From the NCBI GenBank assembly GCA_900766195.1, contig CAAFUN010000045.1, forward strand, positions 1 to 64,000: DNA of 64,000 nt. The letters are read 5' to 3'. This document shows positions 52,689 through 61,701 of this stretch, in pieces (within the stretch, counting starts at the first letter, position 1; every line of letters begins with the position of its first letter). This DNA is from an uncultured Bacteroides sp. Its GTDB lineage: Bacteria > Bacteroidota > Bacteroidia > Bacteroidales > Bacteroidaceae. Below the pieces are notes generated by a model. That model searched no databases. It saw only the letters and a program-made list of their open reading frames with translations, and was not told where the DNA came from. The position numbers and the translations under genes were made by a program.

Positions 52689-54443
52689 ATGGAATCAGTA
52701 TTAGTGAATATGAAAAGGTATTCTCTCTACTTTATTGTCTTTGTTTTCTCGTTAATGAGCTTCTTACTATCTGGATGCAATGACGACAAGCTTGACAATA
52801 TAGCTGATAATCGCTTTGTAACAGAAGCAATGAAAAACTCTACTATACGAGTTGTTAATCTAAGAGGTTTAAATCAAGTAATAGCCAATGGAGATTCAAT
52901 AACAAATTTCGTTTTGCGAAATCCTGAAGGTCAGGATGCTTACAAGTATCCAGGAACAAAGTATTTTCCGAAGAACGGGAAATTAGGTAAGCTTTGGTAC
53001 ATCCCACAAAATCTGTTTAATGCTCAGGGAAAAGTGAAAATGAAAATGGAAATGTATTCATACGCCACATTTATATCAGGTCCTATTGAAACTGAATTTA
53101 AAGAAACAGATACACCTCTAGATTATTATCTCTTACAAGGACCTAGTTGGACATCAGGTCAACCTGATATAGTGAAAGTCCCTCGGGATATAAGTCCTTC
53201 TTTCAAGCAAGATCATTTTAAAATACGTTTATTGAACTTGAGTGCAAAATCTACTTCCAATTATTCGGGGATGGAAGATTTAATTGGACCAATGCGACTT
53301 ACATGGGCCGATGGAACCCTTGTCAGTGAAAAAATAGACAATATAGCACCTGGCGAATGTTCGGAATATATTGAAGTTCCCTATGGAACTTATCAATTTA
53401 AGGTACTCACAACTGATGGAAGGCAAGTTCCTGGGCAAGAACCATTATTCGTCAATTCATTTTATTTACTTAATCCCCAAACTTCAACGATAGTCACTTC
53501 AGATAATTCAAGTGTTTGGGCAGATACGCATTTGACGTATGCCTGCATTAAAAATTTTGTACCTGGGGGTATCTATACCATTGTAGTGTCATCTCAGGTT
53601 TTCAAATATCCTTCTCCCGGTTCGTCGGAAGACCTTGAAGAGTATCAGAACGGTTTTGAGATTATCCCCGATATTGAAGAATCACCTAATATGAGCTATG
53701 CGCGTCTTCAAATTGTCAATGCATTGCCTAAGGATGGAACGATTGGATTGAAATTGAATGGGAAAGAGCTTATTAATTCACATATCAAATATGGAGATTA
53801 TTCTGATTATTCTCCAGTTGTGAAAGGCTTTTATACATTGAGTGTAACTGATGCTACGGGAGGAACTATTGCCGAAACAAATATCAAAGTAGATGCAGGA
53901 AGCAATTACTCAGCATGGATATACCAAACTGAAGAAGGTAAAGCTGTAGTAGCTGTAGTTAGTAACGACTTGTCTGGATCTTCTCATATTGATAATAATG
54001 GTCAGGATGATACATATAACCGACACAATGAAGAATTATATCTAAAAATGAGATTTTTCAATTTTACTGCAGATTTTAAAAACCTGACTTTTACAACCGA
54101 TAATGGGCAACCTTTTAGAAGTTTATATTCGTACTCTGAGAGATCTGTGCAGCAACTAACTCCGGGCACTATATCGTCAGTGTCTCCTTATGTATGGATG
54201 AATCTTAATATATTAGACACCTATAAAATAATGGCTTACCGCTCGACGCCCTCAACAATTCCGGGGACGTGGGCTGATGAAATTCCTGTCATTACAGGGA
54301 CTGATTTTATTTTGCGTCCTGAATTGTATACCCGAGGAACACCTTTCTCTGATGCGGGAGTTTATAGTGTCGCTTTGATAGGAAGAACTACTTCTGAAGG
54401 GAATTATAAACCGAAAATGATAATAGTTAAACATACTAAATAA
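52689..54443 (+). CDS. DUF4397-type surface lipoprotein
   Basis: The 584-residue lipoprotein has the lipobox LLSGC (Cys30) followed by NDDKLDN, acidic residues of the surface-export type. The central part (about residues 335-420; YARLQIVNALPKDGTIGLKLNG, KGFYTLSVTDATGGTIAETNI) resembles the DUF4397 beta-sandwich found in exported binding proteins, and similar strand-rich modules seem to flank it. It starts 2 bases after the receptor stop, so coupled expression is likely; an internal ATG at 52710 (MKRYSLY) is an alternative start. In the place usually held by SusD, it may be the lipoprotein lid or partner of the receptor, which is inference. Confidence 0.75.
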   Translation: MESVLVNMKRYSLYFIVFVFSLMSFLLSGCNDDKLDNIADNRFVTEAMKNSTIRVVNLRGLNQVIANGDSITNFVLRNPEGQDAYKYPGTKYFPKNGKLGKLWYIPQNLFNAQGKVKMKMEMYSYATFISGPIETEFKETDTPLDYYLLQGPSWTSGQPDIVKVPRDISPSFKQDHFKIRLLNLSAKSTSNYSGMEDLIGPMRLTWADGTLVSEKIDNIAPGECSEYIEVPYGTYQFKVLTTDGRQVPGQEPLFVNSFYLLNPQTSTIVTSDNSSVWADTHLTYACIKNFVPGGIYTIVVSSQVFKYPSPGSSEDLEEYQNGFEIIPDIEESPNMSYARLQIVNALPKDGTIGLKLNGKELINSHIKYGDYSDYSPVVKGFYTLSVTDATGGTIAETNIKVDAGSNYSAWIYQTEEGKAVVAVVSNDLSGSSHIDNNGQDDTYNRHNEELYLKMRFFNFTADFKNLTFTTDNGQPFRSLYSYSERSVQQLTPGTISSVSPYVWMNLNILDTYKIMAYRSTPSTIPGTWADEIPVITGTDFILRPELYTRGTPFSDAGVYSVALIGRTTSEGNYKPKMIIVKHTK

Positions 54444-54444
54444 T

Positions 54445-55662
54445 ATGAGCTTAAAAAATTATATAAAAAGTATAGGAATCGGGCTAATCACTTTATCATG
54501 CCTTTTCTTTGTGTCCTGTACAGAAGTAGATTATACTGAAATAGATCAACCTGCTTATCTAAGAGTCTTTAACAATTTAAATTATGAGGTGAAACTTGCA
54601 AACCGATTAGAAAAACCTCCCTTTTTGACTATGTTAATTGATCCTGTGTTCAATGCGGAAGGTATTCCGGTAAGTGCAGCCATTGTTGGTGATTTCCTTG
54701 ATTCTCGCGACAAATATGCAGCACCTTTTCCAACACATAGCGCAGGTAGTACCTCTAAAAAAAATCCGGAATATCCGGGTAAAGAAAATGTATTGGTTGG
54801 TCCAATTCTAAATGGATTTGACTTGTCAAGCTGGGCACAAGTACCTTCTGGCGAACATCGCATCGTGTTTATGTATCGTCCGATTAACGAAATTCCTTTC
54901 TTTGCTTTAGAGCCCAAGCTAAAAAAAGAAATAGCTGTTGACGAAGTGATTAATTTGAAAGTTCATGAAGTTTACACACTGCATGTACTTCAGAAAAATT
55001 TTGTAACAAAGGAAAATGGAATTATTCTGCGTGAAGAAAATTTTCAAAAGTTGCCACTATCCGATTCTTTAGTATATGTTAATTTTTATAATATGAGTGC
55101 TAAAGGATTTGTAGATAGTGATGATAAGTCTAAAGAAGAAAATAGAGATTATAATACACTCTCTTATGGTATAGAAGATGTGATGGATGTTTATTTATCA
55201 CTTTATTCAAAACGAATAGATAATGGATATCCTGAATATGATAAAAAAAATGCAATTCCGGGATTTTATGCGCAATACCTGACAACAGTTATTAGAGACA
55301 CTGAAAATAAAGAGGTGCATCCTTATGCTAGCTTTCCTCTTTTTGCCGGATTTGTAAATGACAAGATCAAAACAGAAATGGTTCAAATAATAGGATTAAC
55401 TGCTCCTGCATTACAATATTTAGAGCCGGCTATAGGAGGAAACTCCAATCCCCCAAAACAGAGTGCTAATCTGTCATTTTATGCAGATGGTCGTACTGCA
55501 ATAGGCAATATCCGGACAGCAACTTTCCCTAATATGATAATAAATACACATTCAGGCATCTATAATCCCCGTTCGTTTGCCTCTGTCAATACAATAGAAA
55601 TAGTTAACGGGAGGGCTTATTTAACAACAATTCAAAGAAAATATCCTCTACCGATTTACTAA
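54445..55662 (+). CDS. Surface lipoprotein, no family recognised
   Basis: The 405-residue product has a lipoprotein signal (lipobox FVSC, Cys25) followed by TEVDYTEID, again acidic. The rest is soluble and strand-rich, with YLRVFNNLNYEV near the start and VYVNFYNMSAKGFVDSDD near the middle, which loosely recall DUF4397-like modules in the preceding gene. It begins 1 base after that gene's stop. I cannot name a family with confidence; a distant relationship to the upstream lipoprotein is possible. Confidence 0.7.
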   Translation: MSLKNYIKSIGIGLITLSCLFFVSCTEVDYTEIDQPAYLRVFNNLNYEVKLANRLEKPPFLTMLIDPVFNAEGIPVSAAIVGDFLDSRDKYAAPFPTHSAGSTSKKNPEYPGKENVLVGPILNGFDLSSWAQVPSGEHRIVFMYRPINEIPFFALEPKLKKEIAVDEVINLKVHEVYTLHVLQKNFVTKENGIILREENFQKLPLSDSLVYVNFYNMSAKGFVDSDDKSKEENRDYNTLSYGIEDVMDVYLSLYSKRIDNGYPEYDKKNAIPGFYAQYLTTVIRDTENKEVHPYASFPLFAGFVNDKIKTEMVQIIGLTAPALQYLEPAIGGNSNPPKQSANLSFYADGRTAIGNIRTATFPNMIINTHSGIYNPRSFASVNTIEIVNGRAYLTTIQRKYPLPIY

Positions 55663-55682
55663 TTAATTATAAATATAATACA

Positions 55683-56705
55683 ATGGATATAATGAACAAA
55701 TATTATATATATGCCTTTGGGCTACTATCTCTTTTATTTTCCACATCTTGTTCACATGAGGATATTTTGGAATATGAAGAAAATACTGAAACTCGAAAAG
55801 TAGGTGAATACATCAAAAATAATTTTGACTTAACATTGTTCTACACAGCCATGAAAAAAACAGGACTTGTAGAAGAGTTAAGTTCTAATGAAATTGTCAC
55901 TGCTTTTGTTCCTAATAATAAAGCATTCAACTCCATTGGGATTTATCGGGATTCGGATTTTGATAAATTAAATCAGGATAGTTTAAAAACAATGCTTTCG
56001 TATTGTATATTCCCTTTCGCAATTTGGAGAGCTGATGTGCCATTAAAGTCTGTTGATACAGAATATAAGAATAAAGCAGGAAAAGAGGTGTTTATCAGTA
56101 TTGATAACTACACTAAATCAAAAATGTACATTAACGGAGTTACAATTTCTTATTCGGACATCAAATGTTCAAATGGGGTACTACATATCATTAATGCAAT
56201 GCTTAAATATGATAATATTGATATGCAGGAGTTTCTATCTAAACATAAAGAATATACATGTTTTGTAGCTGCTTTGAAGAAGTTTGGCTATTGGGATAAG
56301 CTCAAAGAAGAGGGACCATGGACTTTGGTTGCTCCGGACAACGACGCTTTTAATGCAACAGGACTCACAGTTTCGGATATTGAAAATTTAGATCCATCTA
56401 AGTACAGAGCACGATTATTCGGAGGTTATCTATTTAAAACACGTTTATTTATGTCAGACCTGCAAGTGTTTGATGGAACTTCTTCAAGCACGCTAGTCCC
56501 GATTGAGAATGATGAAATTGCCAGTACGGGATTGTACGGAGATAATCTTTTGATATTTAAGCGGTTGAAGGAAAGTCGTTATTCAAAGAGTATTACCCTT
56601 TCTCCTCCGTACCGTATAAATTATTTAATTAACAATGGAGTTGTACACAGAACATCTACACTATTGTTTCAACCAGATGAAGCCTTACTGACTACCAACC
56701 CCTAA
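55683..56705 (+). CDS. Lipoprotein with two fasciclin (FAS1) domains, first of three
   Basis: The 340-residue lipoprotein has a lipobox at STSC (Cys23) followed by SHEDILEYEE. Two FAS1 domains are seen: the first (about residues 40-178) with VTAFVPNNKAFNSIG and NGVLHIINAML, the second (about 182-335) with WTLVAPDNDAFNATG and NNGVVHRTSTLL. FAS1 domains mediate adhesion or ligand binding in secreted proteins. The second domain is more divergent, lacking the common YH motif. It lies 20 bases after the previous lipoprotein gene. Ligand unknown. Confidence 0.82.
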   Translation: MDIMNKYYIYAFGLLSLLFSTSCSHEDILEYEENTETRKVGEYIKNNFDLTLFYTAMKKTGLVEELSSNEIVTAFVPNNKAFNSIGIYRDSDFDKLNQDSLKTMLSYCIFPFAIWRADVPLKSVDTEYKNKAGKEVFISIDNYTKSKMYINGVTISYSDIKCSNGVLHIINAMLKYDNIDMQEFLSKHKEYTCFVAALKKFGYWDKLKEEGPWTLVAPDNDAFNATGLTVSDIENLDPSKYRARLFGGYLFKTRLFMSDLQVFDGTSSSTLVPIENDEIASTGLYGDNLLIFKRLKESRYSKSITLSPPYRINYLINNGVVHRTSTLLFQPDEALLTTNP

Positions 56706-56738
56706 TTTATATAAGTATATCAAACAAAATGTAATGAA

Positions 56739-57989
56739 ATGAAAAAGTATCCATATTTAATTATTTACTATATCTGTTTTTTAATACTTGCTTCTTGCAC
56801 TCAAGATGAATTTGAACCCGACCCTATAGGTGAGAAAGTTCCTTTTGAAGAGATTAAAAAAAATACGCTTGAAGATGCATTACAAAAATCAGGAAACGAT
56901 TTGTTTTTGACTGCATTGAAAAATAGCAATATACCAAGTTTGTTATCAGATTGGGGGAAAGAGCCTCTTACTCTTTTAGTTCCTTCAGATAATGCTTTTA
57001 AATCGGCTGGTTATACTAAAGATAAAATAGCATTGATGAGTGCACAAGATCTTGATACATTGTTGTTGTATCATATACTCCAAGGGCAATTAGATACAAC
57101 TGTTGTTAAAAAAACGGCAGGGAGTGTTCAGCTCTCATCAAAATTAAATACCACTGTGACATTCAGAGAAAGTCCGACTTTGTATACTTATGGACATAAT
57201 GTTGCCATCTCAAATAATAATTTAATTATTGATGGGAAAAACCGCTCAGCCTATCATGTTGAAAAGACAAAAGGTCCTGATTTAATTTTTATCAATAATT
57301 TATTAATAAGACCGACAGAGGATATTTGGAAAACATTAAAAAGATATCCTGACCTCTCAATCTTTATGGAATTGTTACAATTACAAGATTATGCTTATAA
57401 TAATATTCCCACATGGTGGGGAGGCATTTCGTCTTGGCCTGAGGCAACAGCTATAAATTATCTCTCTATAGTAAGTAATACAAATCAAAATACCATCCCT
57501 TACCAAAGTATATTTGCACCTACAAATGAAGCTTTTATTAAGGCCGGATATTCAACGGCCGAAGACTTTCTAAAGCTAAATGATTTGAATAAACGTGATA
57601 AAATAGGTACTTTTATGTATTACCGGTATGGTGCCGTGTATGATTTTCAACCCTTTTTAAAGTCCGACTCTATTATTTCTTACCATTCTTTGTGGGGAAG
57701 AAGGTATTTTCCAACAGACACTAGGCCCAATCCAATTGTCTTTTTTTCGAATGATTTAAAAGATGAAATACTTAGCAATTATATAATAAATACTCGTTAT
57801 GACAGTGATTCTAAACCTCCTATAAAATGTCCATTCAAGTTCTCCAAAACTAGCGATGGACAAGTTCAGATCAAACTCAAAGATGCCAAAGAGGGCACTG
57901 AGGCAGCTACCGTTGTTGAATCGGATATCATGACTCTGAATGGTCCCATTCATATCGTAGACAGGCTCTTTATTCCTAAAGGTTTTTAA
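56739..57989 (+). CDS. Lipoprotein with two fasciclin (FAS1) domains, second of three
   Basis: The 416-residue lipoprotein has the lipobox ILASC (Cys20) followed by TQDEFEPD. FAS1 domain 1 (about residues 40-195) contains LTLLVPSDNAFKSAG and LLLYHILQG. Domain 2 (about 198-415) contains QSIFAPTNEAFIKAG and ends in GPIHIVDRLFIP; it carries an insertion of about 50 residues with aromatic-rich WWGGISSWPEA near its start. It lies 33 bases after the first FAS1 gene. The three FAS1 genes differ widely in sequence and so are old duplications or separate recruits. Confidence 0.85.
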   Translation: MKKYPYLIIYYICFLILASCTQDEFEPDPIGEKVPFEEIKKNTLEDALQKSGNDLFLTALKNSNIPSLLSDWGKEPLTLLVPSDNAFKSAGYTKDKIALMSAQDLDTLLLYHILQGQLDTTVVKKTAGSVQLSSKLNTTVTFRESPTLYTYGHNVAISNNNLIIDGKNRSAYHVEKTKGPDLIFINNLLIRPTEDIWKTLKRYPDLSIFMELLQLQDYAYNNIPTWWGGISSWPEATAINYLSIVSNTNQNTIPYQSIFAPTNEAFIKAGYSTAEDFLKLNDLNKRDKIGTFMYYRYGAVYDFQPFLKSDSIISYHSLWGRRYFPTDTRPNPIVFFSNDLKDEILSNYIINTRYDSDSKPPIKCPFKFSKTSDGQVQIKLKDAKEGTEAATVVESDIMTLNGPIHIVDRLFIPKGF

Positions 57990-58007
57990 TCTCTAAAAAG
58001 AAATAAA

Positions 58008-58997
58008 ATGATACAGCTAAGGCCCATATTTTTATGCATTATTTTCTCGTTGTGCTTGTTTACTGCTTGCGACGATGAGGAAAGTACCTATACTAATGAT
58101 GCAAATTTAATCAGCATGATTGTAGCTGACAATGCGAATCTATCTCAATTAAATACATCTCTGGCACGTACAGAAATCAAGAATCTGTTGCTTGAAGCAG
58201 GTCCTTATACCTTATTAGCGCCATCGGACGATGCTTTCAAGTTGGTTGGAACAGATCCATCAACCGCAGGAAAATCAAAGTTGACAAAAACCATCTCTTA
58301 TCATGTGTTAGACGGTATTTATGAACTGGACAAGCTACCCTTCCTGTTCAATCAGCAGATTCGTTCGAGAGATGGCGGTAAGCTCTTTGTCACCAGATGG
58401 GTGCGAAATCAGGATACAATCACAACTATCAATGGTGCGCCTGTCAGCACCTATAAGATGCATGCATCAAATGGTAATATCCAGATCATTAACCGCTTGC
58501 TCGAGCCTTACCAGTTCGATTATCTGAGCGATGCCATCAGTAACGAAGCAGATCTGACTTTGTTTAATCAAGCACTGCAGAAAACGGATCTATTGAAACT
58601 GTTAGCCCATGAAGGAGCCTACACGGTTTATGCCCCTAGTAACACAGCAATGATCTCCTACGGGCTCTCTAGTGTAGAGCTTATCAACGAAAAAAGCAAA
58701 GAAGAACTTGAGAAACTGTTACGCTATCATATCGTGCCCGACCGTCGCTTTGTGTATGATTATATTTTGACTACACCCAGCGATCCGAATACATTTGATG
58801 ACTTGTTTACTACCGAGACTATGATTGACGGGGATAATGTGACTGTTACCTTGGTTCCCAATTACAGTATACCCGGTACATTTACGGGCATTACATTACA
58901 GGGAACATACAATACAAACGCTGTCAATCTGACACGAGAAAACATTCTGACTGGTAATGGTGTGCTCCATATTATAGACAATGTATTATTAAACTAA
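58008..58997 (+). CDS. Lipoprotein with two fasciclin (FAS1) domains, third of three
   Basis: The 329-residue lipoprotein has the lipobox LFTAC (Cys21) followed by DDEEST, the strongest acidic export signal in the operon. FAS1 domain 1 (about residues 37-170) has YTLLAPSDDAFKLVG and TISYHVLDG; domain 2 (about 175-329) has YTVYAPSNTAMISYG, LLRYHIVPD and the classical ending GNGVLHIIDNVLL. It is the most typical FAS1 protein of the three. It follows the second one by 18 bases and precedes the barrel gene by 10 bases. Confidence 0.87.
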   Translation: MIQLRPIFLCIIFSLCLFTACDDEESTYTNDANLISMIVADNANLSQLNTSLARTEIKNLLLEAGPYTLLAPSDDAFKLVGTDPSTAGKSKLTKTISYHVLDGIYELDKLPFLFNQQIRSRDGGKLFVTRWVRNQDTITTINGAPVSTYKMHASNGNIQIINRLLEPYQFDYLSDAISNEADLTLFNQALQKTDLLKLLAHEGAYTVYAPSNTAMISYGLSSVELINEKSKEELEKLLRYHIVPDRRFVYDYILTTPSDPNTFDDLFTTETMIDGDNVTVTLVPNYSIPGTFTGITLQGTYNTNAVNLTRENILTGNGVLHIIDNVLLN

Positions 58998-59007
58998 AAA
59001 GACGACA

Positions 59008-61659
59008 ATGAATTTAGATGAAATAAAACAACAGCTTTTGACTGGGATCGCAGTTTCTCTTATATCGCTAGCGGGGCATGCACAAAACTCGGATTTTGAT
59101 GTGCGTCGTGAATCTACCAATCCAACCGAGAAGCCCGAAGTAATAAGAGATAGTAGCAATTACCTCAGGGGAGTTCTCTTTGGTTCTGTAAGTAATGCCA
59201 CTCTGACGGGTAAAGACAGGATTGGATCGCTGGGGAAAATGAACAAAGACTATTATGATTATAACGGTGGTTTGCAACTTAGCTTTCCTATTCTTCCAAA
59301 GAAACTTTATTTCTTTGGAAATGAAGGCTTATCGGGAAGTCGTAATCCTTCTCAGTATATTGTGGGTACAAATGAGACAGCACATATTTTAAGTAAAGCC
59401 GATGAAGAGGCTATCGGTCGATATCTTCAATCCCGTTACGGCAATGATTTCCCTGCGGGAAGCGCTGGAGAATATGCTCCACGTCAGCATAGTAAGTCCT
59501 TTTACAACGGTATCGACTGGTTGATAAATGCAAATCACAAGCTTACTCTGTTTAATCATACTGTTCTGTCGAAAGAAGAAAAACTTTCACGCGATCGTCA
59601 AGGCTTCCGCTTTAGCAGTATGGGTTTCGATCAGGTAACCAGACGTATTGAAACAGGTCTGCAGTGGAATAGTCATTGGGGAAATAACCTATTTGCAAGC
59701 GTAGCCGCCGGATATACCTATTTTAGAGACAAACGGGATCCTTCAGGTAATGCAAATATCCCACAGGTACAGATTGCAGGACGCACGCCCGGAACAATGA
59801 TTTATCTGGGGACAGATCGCGAAGCCAGCATTTTTAATACCGAGCAGAAAAGTTGGAAAGTAGCTGCTGATATAAACTGGCGGTTAAACAATCACTCCTT
59901 TTTATTGGGAACAACTAACGAATTCTTCGATGTGGATTATGGTTATGTTAATGCATGGAATGGACGTATAGATTATCTAAGCATTGATGATTTTTTGAAT
60001 AGCAATCCCTATAGAGTAAGAGGAAGCTATAATTATGCCGATAATAGCCGTGATTATATACACAATCATCCGGCCGCCCAATTTAAACTGAATAATTACA
60101 GTATTTATCTGCAAGATGAAATCACGTTGAATGATGCCTTGAAGCTGACGCCGGGACTTCGTGTAAGTATCACGGATCTACCCGACAAACCTCTATTGAG
60201 TAAGAAAACGCAGGAGATATGGGCAGATCCGAATTTTGGTACGACCTACGACTATACTCCTTTGAACCGTATCAACAACGATTTCCTCGGGCAGGTGCGT
60301 TTCTCACCGCGTGTGGACATTAACTACAATCCATTTAAAGATAAAAGTCTGATTATTCGCGCAGGAGCGGGATTGTTTACTGGTGAAGTGCCTTTCTCGT
60401 GGTTGGCTTATGCCTACCGCCATACAGGTGATACTTACGGTGATTATAATCAACAGGCCGATCAAGTTCCGTTTTCATCCAGTTTGGATCCGCTTAAACC
60501 CGGACAAAACGGTATCGGAAATTATATAGGACAAAACGGTGTTGTATTAAATAATCCTAATAGCGGACAAACAGAATTGGATTTGGTGGATAATAATTTA
60601 GAAATGCCTAAATATTTCAGAGGAAACCTCAGTATTGATTATACAACAAAGGATAATTGGAAATTCTCATTGGAGGGAATGTACGAAAAAACGCTTAAGG
60701 ATATATTATTTCAACAGGTAAATGTTAAGGATGAACCTTTTTGGTATGGATTCGACAAAGAACATAAACAACCCGTTTATAGTGGATCGGTAGATCCGCG
60801 CTTTTCAACGATCTACTTGATGAGTAATACCAATAAGGGATATAGGTATAGCATACAAGCTCGAGTGAGTAAAATATTTTATAAGCGTTTGTCTGTCGAT
60901 GTTTCCTACCGATATGGTATGGCCAAAGATTTGATGGCAGGGAAAGGTAGCACGGTGGAAGCTAATCGGCAAATGACTCCGGCTCTTATTCCGAACAGGC
61001 CCGAATTGGCATACAGTAATTCGGATATACGCCATCGTATTAATGCCACAGTCGGTTATGATATCGAATGGGGAAGAGCCGGCAAGACAAATATCGCTTT
61101 ACATTTAGATGCATCTTCTGGTAGCCCTTTTACGTATGGTATAGTTAATTATAATATACAAGGTAACTCGCAATATGTGTCTCTTGTGTATATTCCGGAA
61201 CAGGAAGAAGCTGTTCGTTTCTTTAAAGATAATGCAAAACAAACGGCTCAACAGCAGGCGGAGGCTTTCAATAGGTTTATTGATGGTGACGATTATCTGA
61301 AAAAAAGGAGAGGTGGTTTTACCGAACGCAACGCGGGACGTACTCCCTGGAATGTAAGAGCCGATCTGCATATTGCTCATGAGATTATAACTAATAGGAA
61401 TAAATTGCAGGCTTTAACTATCTCGGCCGATGTGATCAACCTGACGAATCTCTTGTCTAAAAACTGGGGGAAACAGTACTTTACATCTGAGACATTCAAT
61501 TCCACCGCTTCAGCCGGATTGGTGCCTATACTCCCCTTTTCCGAACAAAACGCAGGCAATTATCCCATATATACATTTGCTGATCCGGGGAAACCCTACA
61601 GCGTAGATTATTTTGCGTCCAGAGCTCGCTTGCAAGTAAGTGTAAAGTATAATTTTTAA
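59008..61659 (+). CDS. TonB-receptor-like outer membrane beta-barrel lacking a plug domain
   Basis: The 883-residue product resembles the barrel part of Oar-type TonB receptors: strand patterns such as LQLSFPILPKKLYFFGNEGL, YSIYLQDEITLNDALKLTPGLRVS and a C-terminal LQVSVKYNF ending for BAM insertion. The N-terminus is a signal peptide (TGIAVSLISLAGHAQ) followed after about 30 residues by RGVLFGSVSNATLTG, which corresponds to the first barrel strand. The carboxypeptidase-like domain and the plug seem to be absent. The gene is framed closely by its neighbours (10 and 42 bases), so loss by assembly error is unlikely. It may be a channel or surface anchor. Confidence 0.75.
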   Translation: MNLDEIKQQLLTGIAVSLISLAGHAQNSDFDVRRESTNPTEKPEVIRDSSNYLRGVLFGSVSNATLTGKDRIGSLGKMNKDYYDYNGGLQLSFPILPKKLYFFGNEGLSGSRNPSQYIVGTNETAHILSKADEEAIGRYLQSRYGNDFPAGSAGEYAPRQHSKSFYNGIDWLINANHKLTLFNHTVLSKEEKLSRDRQGFRFSSMGFDQVTRRIETGLQWNSHWGNNLFASVAAGYTYFRDKRDPSGNANIPQVQIAGRTPGTMIYLGTDREASIFNTEQKSWKVAADINWRLNNHSFLLGTTNEFFDVDYGYVNAWNGRIDYLSIDDFLNSNPYRVRGSYNYADNSRDYIHNHPAAQFKLNNYSIYLQDEITLNDALKLTPGLRVSITDLPDKPLLSKKTQEIWADPNFGTTYDYTPLNRINNDFLGQVRFSPRVDINYNPFKDKSLIIRAGAGLFTGEVPFSWLAYAYRHTGDTYGDYNQQADQVPFSSSLDPLKPGQNGIGNYIGQNGVVLNNPNSGQTELDLVDNNLEMPKYFRGNLSIDYTTKDNWKFSLEGMYEKTLKDILFQQVNVKDEPFWYGFDKEHKQPVYSGSVDPRFSTIYLMSNTNKGYRYSIQARVSKIFYKRLSVDVSYRYGMAKDLMAGKGSTVEANRQMTPALIPNRPELAYSNSDIRHRINATVGYDIEWGRAGKTNIALHLDASSGSPFTYGIVNYNIQGNSQYVSLVYIPEQEEAVRFFKDNAKQTAQQQAEAFNRFIDGDDYLKKRRGGFTERNAGRTPWNVRADLHIAHEIITNRNKLQALTISADVINLTNLLSKNWGKQYFTSETFNSTASAGLVPILPFSEQNAGNYPIYTFADPGKPYSVDYFASRARLQVSVKYNF

Positions 61660-61701
61660 AATTGAAACAATAAAGAATCATAGCTGATTATAACTTATAA
61701 A

